Part shown: positions 1 through 5,017 of the stretch, one piece after another | How positions within the stretch are numbered: position 1 is the stretch's first letter | Layout: the number at the start of each line of letters is the position of its first letter | Source: JAWLFI01 sp041685645 | Lineage (GTDB): Bacteria; Bacteroidota; Bacteroidia; Chitinophagales; Saprospiraceae | Assembly (NCBI GenBank): GCA_041685645.1 | Contig: JAWLFI010000180.1 | Span: 1-5,017, forward strand | Reading direction: 5' to 3' | DNA: 5,017 bases | The notes under the pieces: generated by a model | Database searches by the model: none | The model's input: only the letters and a program-made list of their open reading frames with translations | What the model was told of the DNA's origin: nothing | Translations under genes and position numbers: made by a program

Positions 1-1
1 T

Positions 2-175
2 CTAAAAAAATATCCGACCCGGGCTTCAGTAAAACACAATGGTAAAATCGGAATGATTGCTCTTGATCAAATCCGAACAATTGATAAAACTAGAATAGTA
101 AAGAGCTTTAACAGCCTTGCTGCTACCGAAATTAAAAAGTGTAAAGAAATAATAAAGGAAACGTTTGTCGATTAA
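2..175 (+). CDS. MazF/PemK-family endoribonuclease toxin, C-terminal part only
   Basis: The last 57 codons of a gene entering from the left edge, ending in TAA at 173-175. Seen: the reading contains YPTRASV, then GMIALDQIRTIDKTRIV (residues 17-33 of the fragment), then a lysine-rich helix ending in FVD. The 'QIRTIDK.R' stretch after a hydrophobic beta-strand is the characteristic C-terminal signature of MazF/PemK toxins, sequence-specific mRNA interferases normally neutralised by a MazE-like antitoxin encoded just upstream. The fragment is about half the usual 110-120 residues, so the N-terminal catalytic region and any antitoxin lie outside the window and activity cannot be judged. GC is about 31% by hand count (positions 61-170), far below dprA on the right, which suggests acquired DNA. 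The 73 bases between its stop and repeat R1 show no clear terminator or gene. Family assignment is fairly secure; whether it belongs to a complete toxin-antitoxin pair is unknown. Confidence 0.8.
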   Translation, partial: LKKYPTRASVKHNGKIGMIALDQIRTIDKTRIVKSFNSLAATEIKKCKEIIKETFVD

Positions 176-315
176 CCCTGTATCTAATCAAACACGTACG
201 GTAGAAACTTGAGTCCGCTCCGAAAACACTCTTTCAAGGCAACCATCCACCAGCGCGCGGAGCGCGCAAGGGTGAGGGATATGGAGGGCGCTTCGCCGAA
301 GGCGAGCGGTGCGAA

Positions 316-354
316 GATATGAGCTGAACCCGAGGCTTGGGTTCAGCTCATATC
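316..354. repeat. Perfect 16-bp inverted repeat with 7-base loop (copy 1)
   Basis: Left arm GATATGAGCTGAACCC (316-331), loop GAGGCTT (332-338), right arm the exact reverse complement (339-354). As RNA the stem could gain a G-U and an A-U pair inside the loop. No T-run follows on either strand, so it is not a standard intrinsic terminator, though it could stop convergent transcription, protect mRNA 3' ends, or be a DNA-level cruciform. Confidence 0.9.
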
Positions 355-380
355 GAGTACGGGACCCCGCAGGAGCCCGA

Positions 381-415
381 CCCCGAGGTGTCCGCCGGAT
401 GGCGGACCCTCGGGG
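381..415. repeat. 15-bp bulged inverted repeat with GGAT loop (copy 1)
   Basis: CCCCGAGG (381-388), bulged T (389), GTCCGCC (390-396), loop GGAT (397-400), GGCGGAC (401-407), CCTCGGGG (408-415). All 15 pairs are Watson-Crick. It is the hairpin nearest to the dprA-fragment stop codon. No following T-run on either strand. Confidence 0.85.
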
Positions 416-440
416 GCACCCCCAAATCCTAAAAAAAGGC

Positions 441-779
441 CTAAATAGCGAGATAGCGATTGCCGGGAAGACTTTTCACCAGCCCTTTGAACTCGAGCTC
501 GAGTAAGAGGGGGGATAGTTCGTGCATGGGCAAGGAAACGCCATAGGAGAGTTGATCGATATTGAGATCGGGTTTGGAGCGCAGTACATCGAGAATTTTT
601 TGTTCCATCTCGGTGAGTTCCACAAAGAGCTGGCGCTGGACCGAGATCTCGCGATCTATGGGCGGCCAACTCATCGCTTCAATTAAATCGTCGGCGCCCT
701 CTATGAGTTGGGCTTTCTTATCTTTAATGAGTGCATTGCAGCCCTGGGACTGAACATCTGTCGGGCGACCGGGGAAGGT
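441..779 (-). pseudogene. Detached 3' fragment of dprA (C-terminal 112 codons)
   Basis: This fragment encodes the counterpart of residues 253-364 of the intact DprA at 1810-2904: the end of the Rossmann-like fold from the PGRPTDVQS segment, the GCN.LI motif, and the complete C-terminal winged-helix domain, ending in the same TAG. It lacks the nucleotide/ssDNA-binding core (IVGTRG, SGLAYGID, RNQLIA...GGSMIT), so it cannot be a working DprA. Two substitutions separate it from the intact copy, both non-synonymous: S to G in LIESADD (base 698) and R to Q in VQSRGCN (base 745). The homology stops at base 779, where the sequence turns into unrelated AT-rich DNA. The frame happens to stay open to an ATG at 950, giving a 169-codon frame whose first 57 codons are antisense to the beta-barrel gene and resemble nothing. 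I read this as a relic of duplication or integration; expression is possible but unsupported. Confidence 0.9.
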
Positions 780-840
780 GTGAGATAATTCGTATCTTTC
801 AACAGAAAAAGAGAGTACCTCACCTGAATCCATCCCAAGA

Positions 841-1497
841 ATGAAGCGATATTTAATTTTCTTTCTCTTAATATTATTTTCCATTTCTTTGATGCAACCA
901 CTCTGGACGCAAGGAAACAAAACTTCTTTAGCTTTTGAATACTCGCCCAATTTTTCGAAAGTAACAAATGCAAGTATTCTCTTAAATCAAAAATACAAGC
1001 TGAGTCATCATGCCTTACTTAGGCTGGAATACGATTCGGGAGGAAAAATAGTGCCGACTATCGGACTGGGCTTCTTCAACACTGGAGAATCGTTTAAGAC
1101 TGAAATCCGCGGAGAATCAGATCTCGATAAAGTAAAAACCATTGATAGCCATAACTACGTTTTTATTCCCTTAGGAGCAAAAATCAGTTTTGGTAATTTT
1201 TTTGTATTGCCTGAAATAGGTCTGGGAATAAAAATATCAAGCACTACAAAAACCATAAATACTTTTGATAACGGTGAAACAAGCGTGGAGTCCAGCGACA
1301 ATACTTTATTGTCTGGAGAATATAATAAGTTCTCCATCCCCTTTTCACTGAGTATAGGAAAAGAATTTATAATTGGCAGTTTAACTTGTTCTGCGGGGTT
1401 TAAAGGCTACTATGGAATCAACGAAGTCGTCAAAAATGTGCCTCGCAGCAATCACTACTTCGGGCTGGGGGTATTATTAGGTGTAAAACTTCTATAA
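841..1497 (+). CDS. Predicted secreted outer-membrane beta-barrel protein
   Basis: 218 residues. Seen: a signal peptide (MKRY, hydrophobic residues 5-19, likely cleavage near 22-26), then alternating hydrophobic/polar strands with glycine and aromatic residues typical of small barrels: 28-36, 52-64, 70-80, 105-132, 164-190 and 205-218. A central polar segment (136-162, rich in S, T, N, D) is probably an external loop. Length suits a barrel of about eight strands, as in the PorT/OMP beta-barrel groups of Bacteroidota, but I recognise no specific family and the last residue is leucine rather than the common phenylalanine. The start is set by the signal peptide; a TGA at 781-783 closes the frame upstream and there is no other ATG between. 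No Shine-Dalgarno sequence is visible, and TATCTTTC at 793-800 is only a weak match to a Bacteroidota -7 box with no partner. The gene is AT-rich, sits alone between the two repeats, and converges on dprA. Ligand or role unknown. Confidence 0.75.
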   Translation: MKRYLIFFLLILFSISLMQPLWTQGNKTSLAFEYSPNFSKVTNASILLNQKYKLSHHALLRLEYDSGGKIVPTIGLGFFNTGESFKTEIRGESDLDKVKTIDSHNYVFIPLGAKISFGNFFVLPEIGLGIKISSTTKTINTFDNGETSVESSDNTLLSGEYNKFSIPFSLSIGKEFIIGSLTCSAGFKGYYGINEVVKNVPRSNHYFGLGVLLGVKLL

Positions 1498-1617
1498 CCA
1501 AAAATGCCAGCACTTTTCGCCCTTCGTGTCATTTGTGCCTCTCCCCTACTTGTGCTTTTATCACCTCCAACAACCCTTTCTGGGGCAGGAAAACGCAAGC
1601 TCTCTTTTTATCCCAAA
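1498..1617. other. Intergenic tail of the insert, no gene seen
   Basis: 120 bases between the beta-barrel stop and repeat R2. No credible open frame or T-tailed hairpin. TTCGTGTCATTTGTGCC (1523-1539) and a second TTGTGC at 1550-1555 faintly recall the degenerate CACGAAT-type repeats seen between genes in some Bacteroidota, but the match is too weak to assign. It shows no similarity to the 73 bases preceding R1. Confidence 0.5.
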
Positions 1618-1684
1618 ACCAGCGCGCGGAGCGCGCAAGGGTGAGGGATATGGAGGGCGCTTCGCCGAAGGCGAGCGGTGCGAA

Positions 1685-1723
1685 GATATGAGCTGAACCC
1701 GAGGCTTGGGTTCAGCTCATATC
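1685..1723. repeat. Perfect 16-bp inverted repeat with 7-base loop (copy 2)
   Basis: Same arms (1685-1700 and 1708-1723) and loop as in copy 1. The strongest single stem in the dprA downstream region; it lies 87 bases beyond the dprA stop codon. Confidence 0.9.
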
Positions 1724-1749
1724 GAGTACGGGACCCCGCAGGAGCCCGA

Positions 1750-1784
1750 CCCCGAGGTGTCCGCCGGATGGCGGACCCTCGGGG
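1750..1784. repeat. 15-bp bulged inverted repeat with GGAT loop (copy 2)
   Basis: Same stem as 381-415. It begins about 25 bases after the dprA stop on the minus strand and could end or stabilise the dprA mRNA. Without a U-tract this is not a canonical rho-independent terminator. Confidence 0.8.
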
Positions 1785-1809
1785 GCACCCCCAAATCCTA
1801 AAAAAAGGC

Positions 1810-2904
1810 CTAAATAGCGAGATAGCGATTGCCGGGAAGACTTTTCACCAGCCCTTTGAACTCGAGCTCGAGTAAGAGGGGGGATAGTTCGTGCATGGGC
1901 AAGGAAACGCCATAGGAGAGTTGATCGATATTGAGATCGGGTTTGGAGCGCAGTACATCGAGAATTTTTTGTTCCATCTCGGTGAGTTCCACAAAGAGCT
2001 GGCGCTGGACCGAGATCTCGCGATCTATGGGCGGCCAACTCATCGCTTCAATTAAATCGTCGGCGCTCTCTATGAGTTGGGCTTTCTTATCTTTAATGAG
2101 TGCATTGCAGCCCCGGGACTGAACATCTGTCGGGCGACCGGGGAAGGTAAAGAGCGGCTTTTTCATATCGATAGCGAGGTGGGCCGTGATCATACTTCCC
2201 CCCTTGGCTTTACTTTCGACGACCACCAGGGCATCGCTCATGGCGGCGATCAGCTGATTGCGCATGGGAAAATGTTCGCGTTCGGGGCCCAAACCGAAGT
2301 CTAACTCTGTCATCAGGCCTCCTTGCTTCATCATTTTAGCGGCGGTGTTTTTATGTGAGGAAGGATAGATGAGATCGGGGCCTGTGCCCATCATAGCGAT
2401 GGTATCGAGTCCATTTTTGAGGGCGGATATGTGGGAAGTCACATCAATGCCATAAGCGAGACCCGAGATAATCATGGGGTCGTATGGCGCGAGATCAGCG
2501 ACGAGTTTTTCGCAAAGCAATTCTCCGCGCTCTGTCATGCCGCGGGTGCCGACAATGCCTACTGTCCTACGTCCATTCAGACGTGCTGAGCCTTTGAAAT
2601 ACACGGCGACCGGAGTTTTATCAATGGACTTAAAGCGCAAGGGGTAATTCTCGTGATCCCAATGCAAAACTTCTATCTCCTCTTTGACACAGCGATTATA
2701 CACCTTCTCAGCCTGCTCGAGCAGCAGGTTTCGATCTACATCCCAGGTGGCTAGTGGCAACTCCGGCATTAATTGCTTCAAATCATCTATAGAGCGCTCA
2801 AAGAGTTCGCTGACATCTTTTACGCGATTCCTCATCATTTTAGCTCGTGAGGGTCCTATGGTGGACCAGTTTTTGAGTGCGATATATGCAATTGCCTTAT
2901 TCAT
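1810..2904 (-). CDS. dprA: DNA-processing protein DprA (intact)
   Basis: 364 residues, full length for the family. DprA acts in the cytoplasm in natural transformation: it binds incoming single-stranded DNA, shields it and loads RecA. Seen in order: an N-terminal helical region with the STIGPSRAK segment (14-22; helix-hairpin-helix/SAM-like); the YPLRF..I...P...YFKG lead-in (87-105); the Rossmann-like core with VGIVGTRGMTERG (115-127), SGLAYGID..SH..AL (147-162), G.DLIYPSSHKN (174-186), FPMRNQLIAAMSDALVVVE (212-230), GGSMITAHLA (235-244), PGRP (255-258) and GCNALI (265-270); then a C-terminal winged helix (about 306-364). Family motifs are present, with RNQ and GGSMIT in place of the usual RNR and SGSLIT. 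I chose ATG 2904: it gives the typical DprA N-terminus (MNKAIAYIAL) and overlaps the upstream gene by 8 bp, which suggests translational coupling. The frame extends to 3000, but those 32 extra residues are unlike DprA and overlap the neighbour. Its last 112 codons are duplicated at 441-779. Confidence 0.96.
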   Translation of the reverse strand: MNKAIAYIALKNWSTIGPSRAKMMRNRVKDVSELFERSIDDLKQLMPELPLATWDVDRNLLLEQAEKVYNRCVKEEIEVLHWDHENYPLRFKSIDKTPVAVYFKGSARLNGRRTVGIVGTRGMTERGELLCEKLVADLAPYDPMIISGLAYGIDVTSHISALKNGLDTIAMMGTGPDLIYPSSHKNTAAKMMKQGGLMTELDFGLGPEREHFPMRNQLIAAMSDALVVVESKAKGGSMITAHLAIDMKKPLFTFPGRPTDVQSRGCNALIKDKKAQLIESADDLIEAMSWPPIDREISVQRQLFVELTEMEQKILDVLRSKPDLNIDQLSYGVSLPMHELSPLLLELEFKGLVKSLPGNRYLAI

Positions 2905-4861
2905 TTTGGCCAATTTGAGGTTCGATAGAACGGGCGCGCTGAATGAAGGTCTGTGCATCCTCGTTTCGACCCGCCATTTGGAAAATTCGTCCTTTGTCAT
3001 AGAGGAGCCGGGCGCTATTGGGTAAATACTCCAGTCCTTTATTGAGATAGGTCATAGCGTAGTTAAGCTTTTGCTTATCCACACCCAAATTTTGGAAGGC
3101 CAGTTGATGATAAAAGTCCTCCATCTTCTCGCGATTCGGTGATCTGCGGTGAATATAATCCAGAAACTCAAGAAGATAAGGAATGTGCGGTTTGTCGGTA
3201 CCCACAAAGAGAAACACATCCAAAAGGGGATCGAGTTGCTGATCCAGTTTGTAAATCTCACTCGCCACGCCCGCCTTCATTTTATAGGCGTTGTAGTATT
3301 TGAAATTTCGCGTATTGCGGTTGCCGCGTTCCGGAAAAACACTCAGGGACTGATCAATCCAGTATTCTGATTCTTTGAGCACCTCGAGTTTTTCTTCCCT
3401 GTCGCTAATTTCTCTTGCCTCATTGAATAGCGCCGTACCCATAAAAAGGGTGGAGCGAGCTGATGTGGGATAGTGCTCAACGGCGGATTGATTCAAGGCG
3501 ACATAAGAGGTCCAATCCGGGAGGCGATCGTAGGTCTTCCAGCTGTAAGCCGTCAGAATAAGCAGCACGATGATGGGTAAGGCGATTTTGGTTTGTTGGG
3601 GGCTAAGCCATTTTCTCGAGGCGGTCGTCAAGCCATACGCTAGCAGGAGTGAAAAGCCAAAAGAAGAAATGTACACAAATCGCTCGTTCATAAAAGTACC
3701 CACTGTGAAGAGTAAATTTGACACAATACTAAACGTGATAAAGTAAAACAGTACCGCAAAACCGTCAATGCGTCTTCGCGCAATCCCCGCCCAAAGTCCC
3801 CAGGCGATAATTCCCAGGTTGAGAATAACGGATACGATGACCATGGGGTTGGCGATAGTAGCAATGGGAATGGCATAGGGGTAATAGTCGTGAACGAGTG
3901 GATGGGGCACAATGACGAGGCCTAAATATTTTAGCCAGGTGAGCATGACCGTGCCGAAATGCTCCGCTCCATCGAGCCCGTAAAAGGGATTATTGAGGAT
4001 GTCTGTGATTTCAACTCCCGTATTCAAAAAGAATCCCAGTACGTGATATCTCAAAGACAGGTAAGCTGCGGCACTGATCAAAAGGGGAGGAAAAACCCAG
4101 AGCCAGTGCTTTTTTTGGGGGCGGCCAAAGACAAAATACGATAGTGGAATCACTGCTAAAAAGGTGATGGCATTTTCCTTGGCCAGCAAGGCGAGAAAGA
4201 AACAGCCAGCAACTGCCAGGGCTTTGAGCATGGAGGGCCGATTGTACAATCGAAGGGCGAGCAACCAGGTCAGCAGCGATAGGAAAAAGGTCAGAATTTC
4301 GTCTAGACCTTTAATATTAGCGACAGCTTCAATATGAATCGGATGGAAGAGATATAATAGTGCCGCCAAAAAGGGCAATGACAGGTACCAGGGATTTGAG
4401 GACTTCCATCGCTTCGAGGTCAATAAAACCTGAAATAGGTAAAATAACAGCACGGCGGTCAATGCGTAAAGAGTAATATTAACGACGTGATACGGAACCG
4501 TCCATTGGCCGGCCCACTGGTAAATGGCTGAAAACACGATAAGAGAAAGTGGCCGATATCGGCCGCCTACAACGAGGTCTTTCCGTTCTCCTTTGAAATA
4601 CCCCTGAAAGGAATCGGAAGTCAGGTGATCCCACCAACCACTGATGCCCTCTTTTGTGTATATATTTTCAGAGATGACAATTTTGTCATCGAGGATGAAT
4701 CCGTCATCGAGGTTGGTCCAATACAGGCCAAAAGCGGCTAATAAAAATCCTCCGATTACGATAAGCATGCGCCATTGCAACAGTCCGGGGAAGTGGAAAG
4801 AAAAGGGTTTTGACTTAACTTTTTTCTTCTTTTTTTTGCGTTTTGGGGCTGATTTTGCCAT
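2897..4861 (-). CDS. TMTC-like multi-spanning membrane protein with C-terminal TPR repeats (putative GT-C glycosyltransferase)
   Basis: 654 residues. Seen: a lysine-rich cytoplasmic start (7-18); about 12 hydrophobic segments (first at 31-48, last near 427-440); FILDDKIVISEN (55-66) in the first large loop; GRYRPLS (100-106); FHPIHIEAVANIKGLDEIL (172-190); LAKEN (226-230); and MNERFVYISSFGF (391-403). The acidic DD after the first membrane helix, HP.H.EAV..I.G..E and ER..Y..S.GF are the landmarks of TMTC-type proteins, GT-C fold enzymes whose animal members transfer mannose from a dolichol-phosphate carrier. By analogy this one would use a polyprenyl-linked sugar at the periplasmic face; donor and acceptor are not shown by the sequence. 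Residues from about 450 are soluble and TPR-like, the last repeat (615-648) being classical. ATG 4861 is the first start and gives a positive-inside N-terminus; no Shine-Dalgarno is visible. Eight As in codons 9-11 are a possible slippage site. The TAA overlaps the dprA start by 8 bp, implying one transcript. Confidence 0.8.
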   Translation of the reverse strand: MAKSAPKRKKKKKKVKSKPFSFHFPGLLQWRMLIVIGGFLLAAFGLYWTNLDDGFILDDKIVISENIYTKEGISGWWDHLTSDSFQGYFKGERKDLVVGGRYRPLSLIVFSAIYQWAGQWTVPYHVVNITLYALTAVLLFYLFQVLLTSKRWKSSNPWYLSLPFLAALLYLFHPIHIEAVANIKGLDEILTFFLSLLTWLLALRLYNRPSMLKALAVAGCFFLALLAKENAITFLAVIPLSYFVFGRPQKKHWLWVFPPLLISAAAYLSLRYHVLGFFLNTGVEITDILNNPFYGLDGAEHFGTVMLTWLKYLGLVIVPHPLVHDYYPYAIPIATIANPMVIVSVILNLGIIAWGLWAGIARRRIDGFAVLFYFITFSIVSNLLFTVGTFMNERFVYISSFGFSLLLAYGLTTASRKWLSPQQTKIALPIIVLLILTAYSWKTYDRLPDWTSYVALNQSAVEHYPTSARSTLFMGTALFNEAREISDREEKLEVLKESEYWIDQSLSVFPERGNRNTRNFKYYNAYKMKAGVASEIYKLDQQLDPLLDVFLFVGTDKPHIPYLLEFLDYIHRRSPNREKMEDFYHQLAFQNLGVDKQKLNYAMTYLNKGLEYLPNSARLLYDKGRIFQMAGRNEDAQTFIQRARSIEPQIGQNE

Positions 4862-4984
4862 TGAGGATGGATTAAATTTCTCTGCTAAGATAAAACACCC
4901 AAGGCAAATGCTTCATTTCACGGAATGGAATCTTGCTCTTTCCCCTTCGAAGCCCGTAAAAAACAGCTATATTTTAGGGAGGAA
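4862..4984. other. Upstream region of the TMTC-like/dprA gene pair
   Basis: 123 bases holding no convincing gene. On the minus strand TATCTTAG (4885-4892), 24 bases before the start codon, partly matches the Bacteroidota -7 box TAnnTTTG, but the only TTTG upstream of it is about 12 bases away, too close for a standard -33 element. If the pair has its own promoter it should lie here; the sequence does not prove it. Confidence 0.3.
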
Positions 4985-5017
4985 TTATTTGTCTCCTTCC
5001 AGAGCCCGTGTAAGAAT
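4985..5017 (-). CDS. Possible last codons of an upstream gene, unidentified
   Basis: Reading the minus strand inward from the edge gives ILTRALEGDK followed by TAA (4987-4985). Ten residues cannot identify a protein, and one other minus frame is also open for 32 codons, ending at a TGA inside the gap. It would be co-directional with the TMTC-like gene, 123 bases upstream of it. Listed only as a candidate edge fragment. Confidence 0.2.
   Translation of the reverse strand: MLTRALEGDK

Larger units (their letters stand above)
251..423. repeat. GC-rich multi-hairpin intergenic element, copy 1
   Basis: A run of inverted repeats packed into about 170 bases. In order: GCGCGC-GGA-GCGCGC (253-267); an imperfect hairpin around TTCGCCGAAGGCGA; a perfect 16-bp stem (316-354); a 15-bp stem with one bulged base (381-415); and an alternative GGGGG-CA-CCCCC pairing at 412-423. 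It ends 17 bases before the dprA-fragment stop codon at 441. It carries no credible coding region: the open frame through it is also open only because the sequence is GC-rich. From memory, the overall pattern (GTGAGGGAT, palindrome, GGGACCCCG, GCCCGACCCCG) resembles repeated palindromic elements found between genes in many Bacteroidota genomes. That resemblance is recall, not a search result. The function of such elements is unknown to me. Confidence 0.7.
249..779. repeat. 531-bp direct repeat, copy R1 (dprA 3' end plus downstream element)
   Basis: Aligned by eye, 249-779 matches 1618-2148 at a constant offset of 1369 bases with only two differences: 698 C versus 2067 T, and 745 T versus 2114 C. 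Identity is lost at once on both sides (248 C versus 1617 A; 780 G versus 2149 A). The copy contains a GC-rich hairpin element (about 251-423) and the last 112 codons plus stop of dprA in antisense. It lies between an AT-rich MazF-family toxin end and an AT-rich beta-barrel gene. Because both copies point the same way, homologous recombination between them would delete 1369 bp including the beta-barrel gene. No terminal inverted repeats or transposase accompany it, so it is not an insertion sequence. Confidence 0.97.
780..1617. other. AT-rich insert bounded by the two dprA 3'-end repeats
   Basis: The 838 unique bases between R1 and R2 hold one complete gene (841-1497) with 61 bases before it and 120 after. 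GC of 841-1440 is about 35% by hand count, against about 53% in a 240-base sample of dprA (2341-2580). The insert plus one repeat forms a 1369-bp unit, as expected if a circle carrying a dprA 3' end recombined with the chromosomal gene. No integrase, transposase, terminal inverted repeat or target duplication was found, so movement would depend on host recombination or on enzymes encoded elsewhere. A copying or deletion history with the same end product cannot be excluded. Confidence 0.6.
1620..1792. repeat. GC-rich multi-hairpin intergenic element, copy 2 (downstream of intact dprA)
   Basis: Identical to 251-423. It lies in the convergent space between the beta-barrel gene and dprA, beginning 17 bases past the dprA stop, so its hairpins would form the 3' end of the dprA transcript. 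No T-run follows the stems on either strand. Since it is inside the repeat, it was duplicated together with the dprA end rather than inserted independently. Confidence 0.7.
1618..2148. repeat. 531-bp direct repeat, copy R2 (continuous with intact dprA)
   Basis: Second copy of 249-779, in the same orientation. Here the dprA portion runs on into the full gene, so this is the copy in its native context at the right boundary, while the left boundary (1617/1618) abuts the AT-rich insert. The first 449 bases of the repeat (1618-2066) are identical to R1; the only two differences, at 2067 and 2114, lie in the last 82 bases, nearest the dprA core. Confidence 0.97.

Noticed and set aside
381..415. Rho-independent terminator
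   Set aside because: The stem is strong but neither strand has a T-run after it, nor after the 16-bp stem at 316-354.
491..504. 14-bp palindrome ACTCGAGCTCGAGT (also 1860-1873)
   Set aside because: It encodes the Leu-Glu-Leu-Glu of the DprA winged helix; the codons alone explain the symmetry.
309..506. 65-codon plus-strand frame, repeated exactly at 1678-1875
   Set aside because: It crosses the hairpin element and runs antisense to the dprA 3' end. Its identity in both places comes only from the direct repeat, and its composition is not protein-like.
343..669. 108-codon minus-strand frame, repeated at 1712-2038
   Set aside because: It is an out-of-frame shadow of the dprA end plus hairpin element; the dprA frame on the same strand is clearly the real one.
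249..2148. Insertion sequence or transposon
   Set aside because: No transposase or integrase, no terminal inverted repeats at 249/779 or 1618/2148, and no short target duplication next to the boundaries.
249..2148. CRISPR array or integron attC sites
   Set aside because: Only two copies of a 531-bp repeat that includes coding sequence, separated by 838 bp; no short regular repeats and no integrase gene or attC-like core at the junctions.
2905..3000. Longer DprA start at 3000 (32 extra residues)
   Set aside because: The extra residues lie inside the C-terminal TPR region of the TMTC-like gene in another frame and are unlike DprA; ATG 2904 gives the family-typical N-terminus.
3149..4144. Several short frames on both strands within 3052-4144
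   Set aside because: All lie within the intact TMTC-like gene in other frames and show no protein-family features.

Overview
The window looks like a chromosomal piece of a Bacteroidota-type bacterium. The reasons are indirect: start codons without Shine-Dalgarno sequences, a DprA with a 'GCN' motif and family-typical layout, a small secreted beta-barrel protein of the kind common in that phylum, and a GC-rich palindromic intergenic element resembling ones I recall from Bacteroidota genomes. No rRNA or tRNA is present to settle this.

Left to right: (1) the AT-rich 3' end of a MazF/PemK-family toxin gene (2-175, +). (2) The first copy (R1, 249-779) of a 531-bp direct repeat, made of a GC-rich hairpin-rich intergenic element plus a detached 3' fragment of dprA. 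(3) An AT-rich 838-bp unique stretch (780-1617) with one complete gene (841-1497, +) for a predicted outer-membrane beta-barrel protein. (4) The second repeat copy (R2, 1618-2148), here continuous with an intact dprA (1810-2904, -). (5) A large gene (2897-4861, -) for a multi-spanning membrane protein with TPR-like repeats resembling the TMTC / GT-C glycosyltransferase group; its stop overlaps the dprA start by 8 bp. (6) A 123-bp gap and possibly the last codons of another minus-strand gene at the window edge.

The right part reads as ordinary backbone: a GT-C-like membrane enzyme and dprA, co-directional, overlapping and probably co-transcribed from right to left, though with no evident shared function. 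DprA protects incoming single-stranded DNA and loads RecA during natural transformation.

The left part reads as accessory DNA. Base composition falls from roughly 50% GC in dprA to about 35% in the beta-barrel gene and about 31% in the toxin fragment. The main signal is the arrangement R1 - foreign gene - R2: the last 112 codons of dprA and its downstream element are duplicated at 99.6% identity (two differences in 531 bp) around a foreign gene. This is what integration of a 1369-bp circle by recombination at the dprA 3' end would leave, and recombination between the copies would excise the gene while leaving dprA intact. Whether this is a one-off event or one unit of a longer cassette array continuing to the left cannot be decided from this window.
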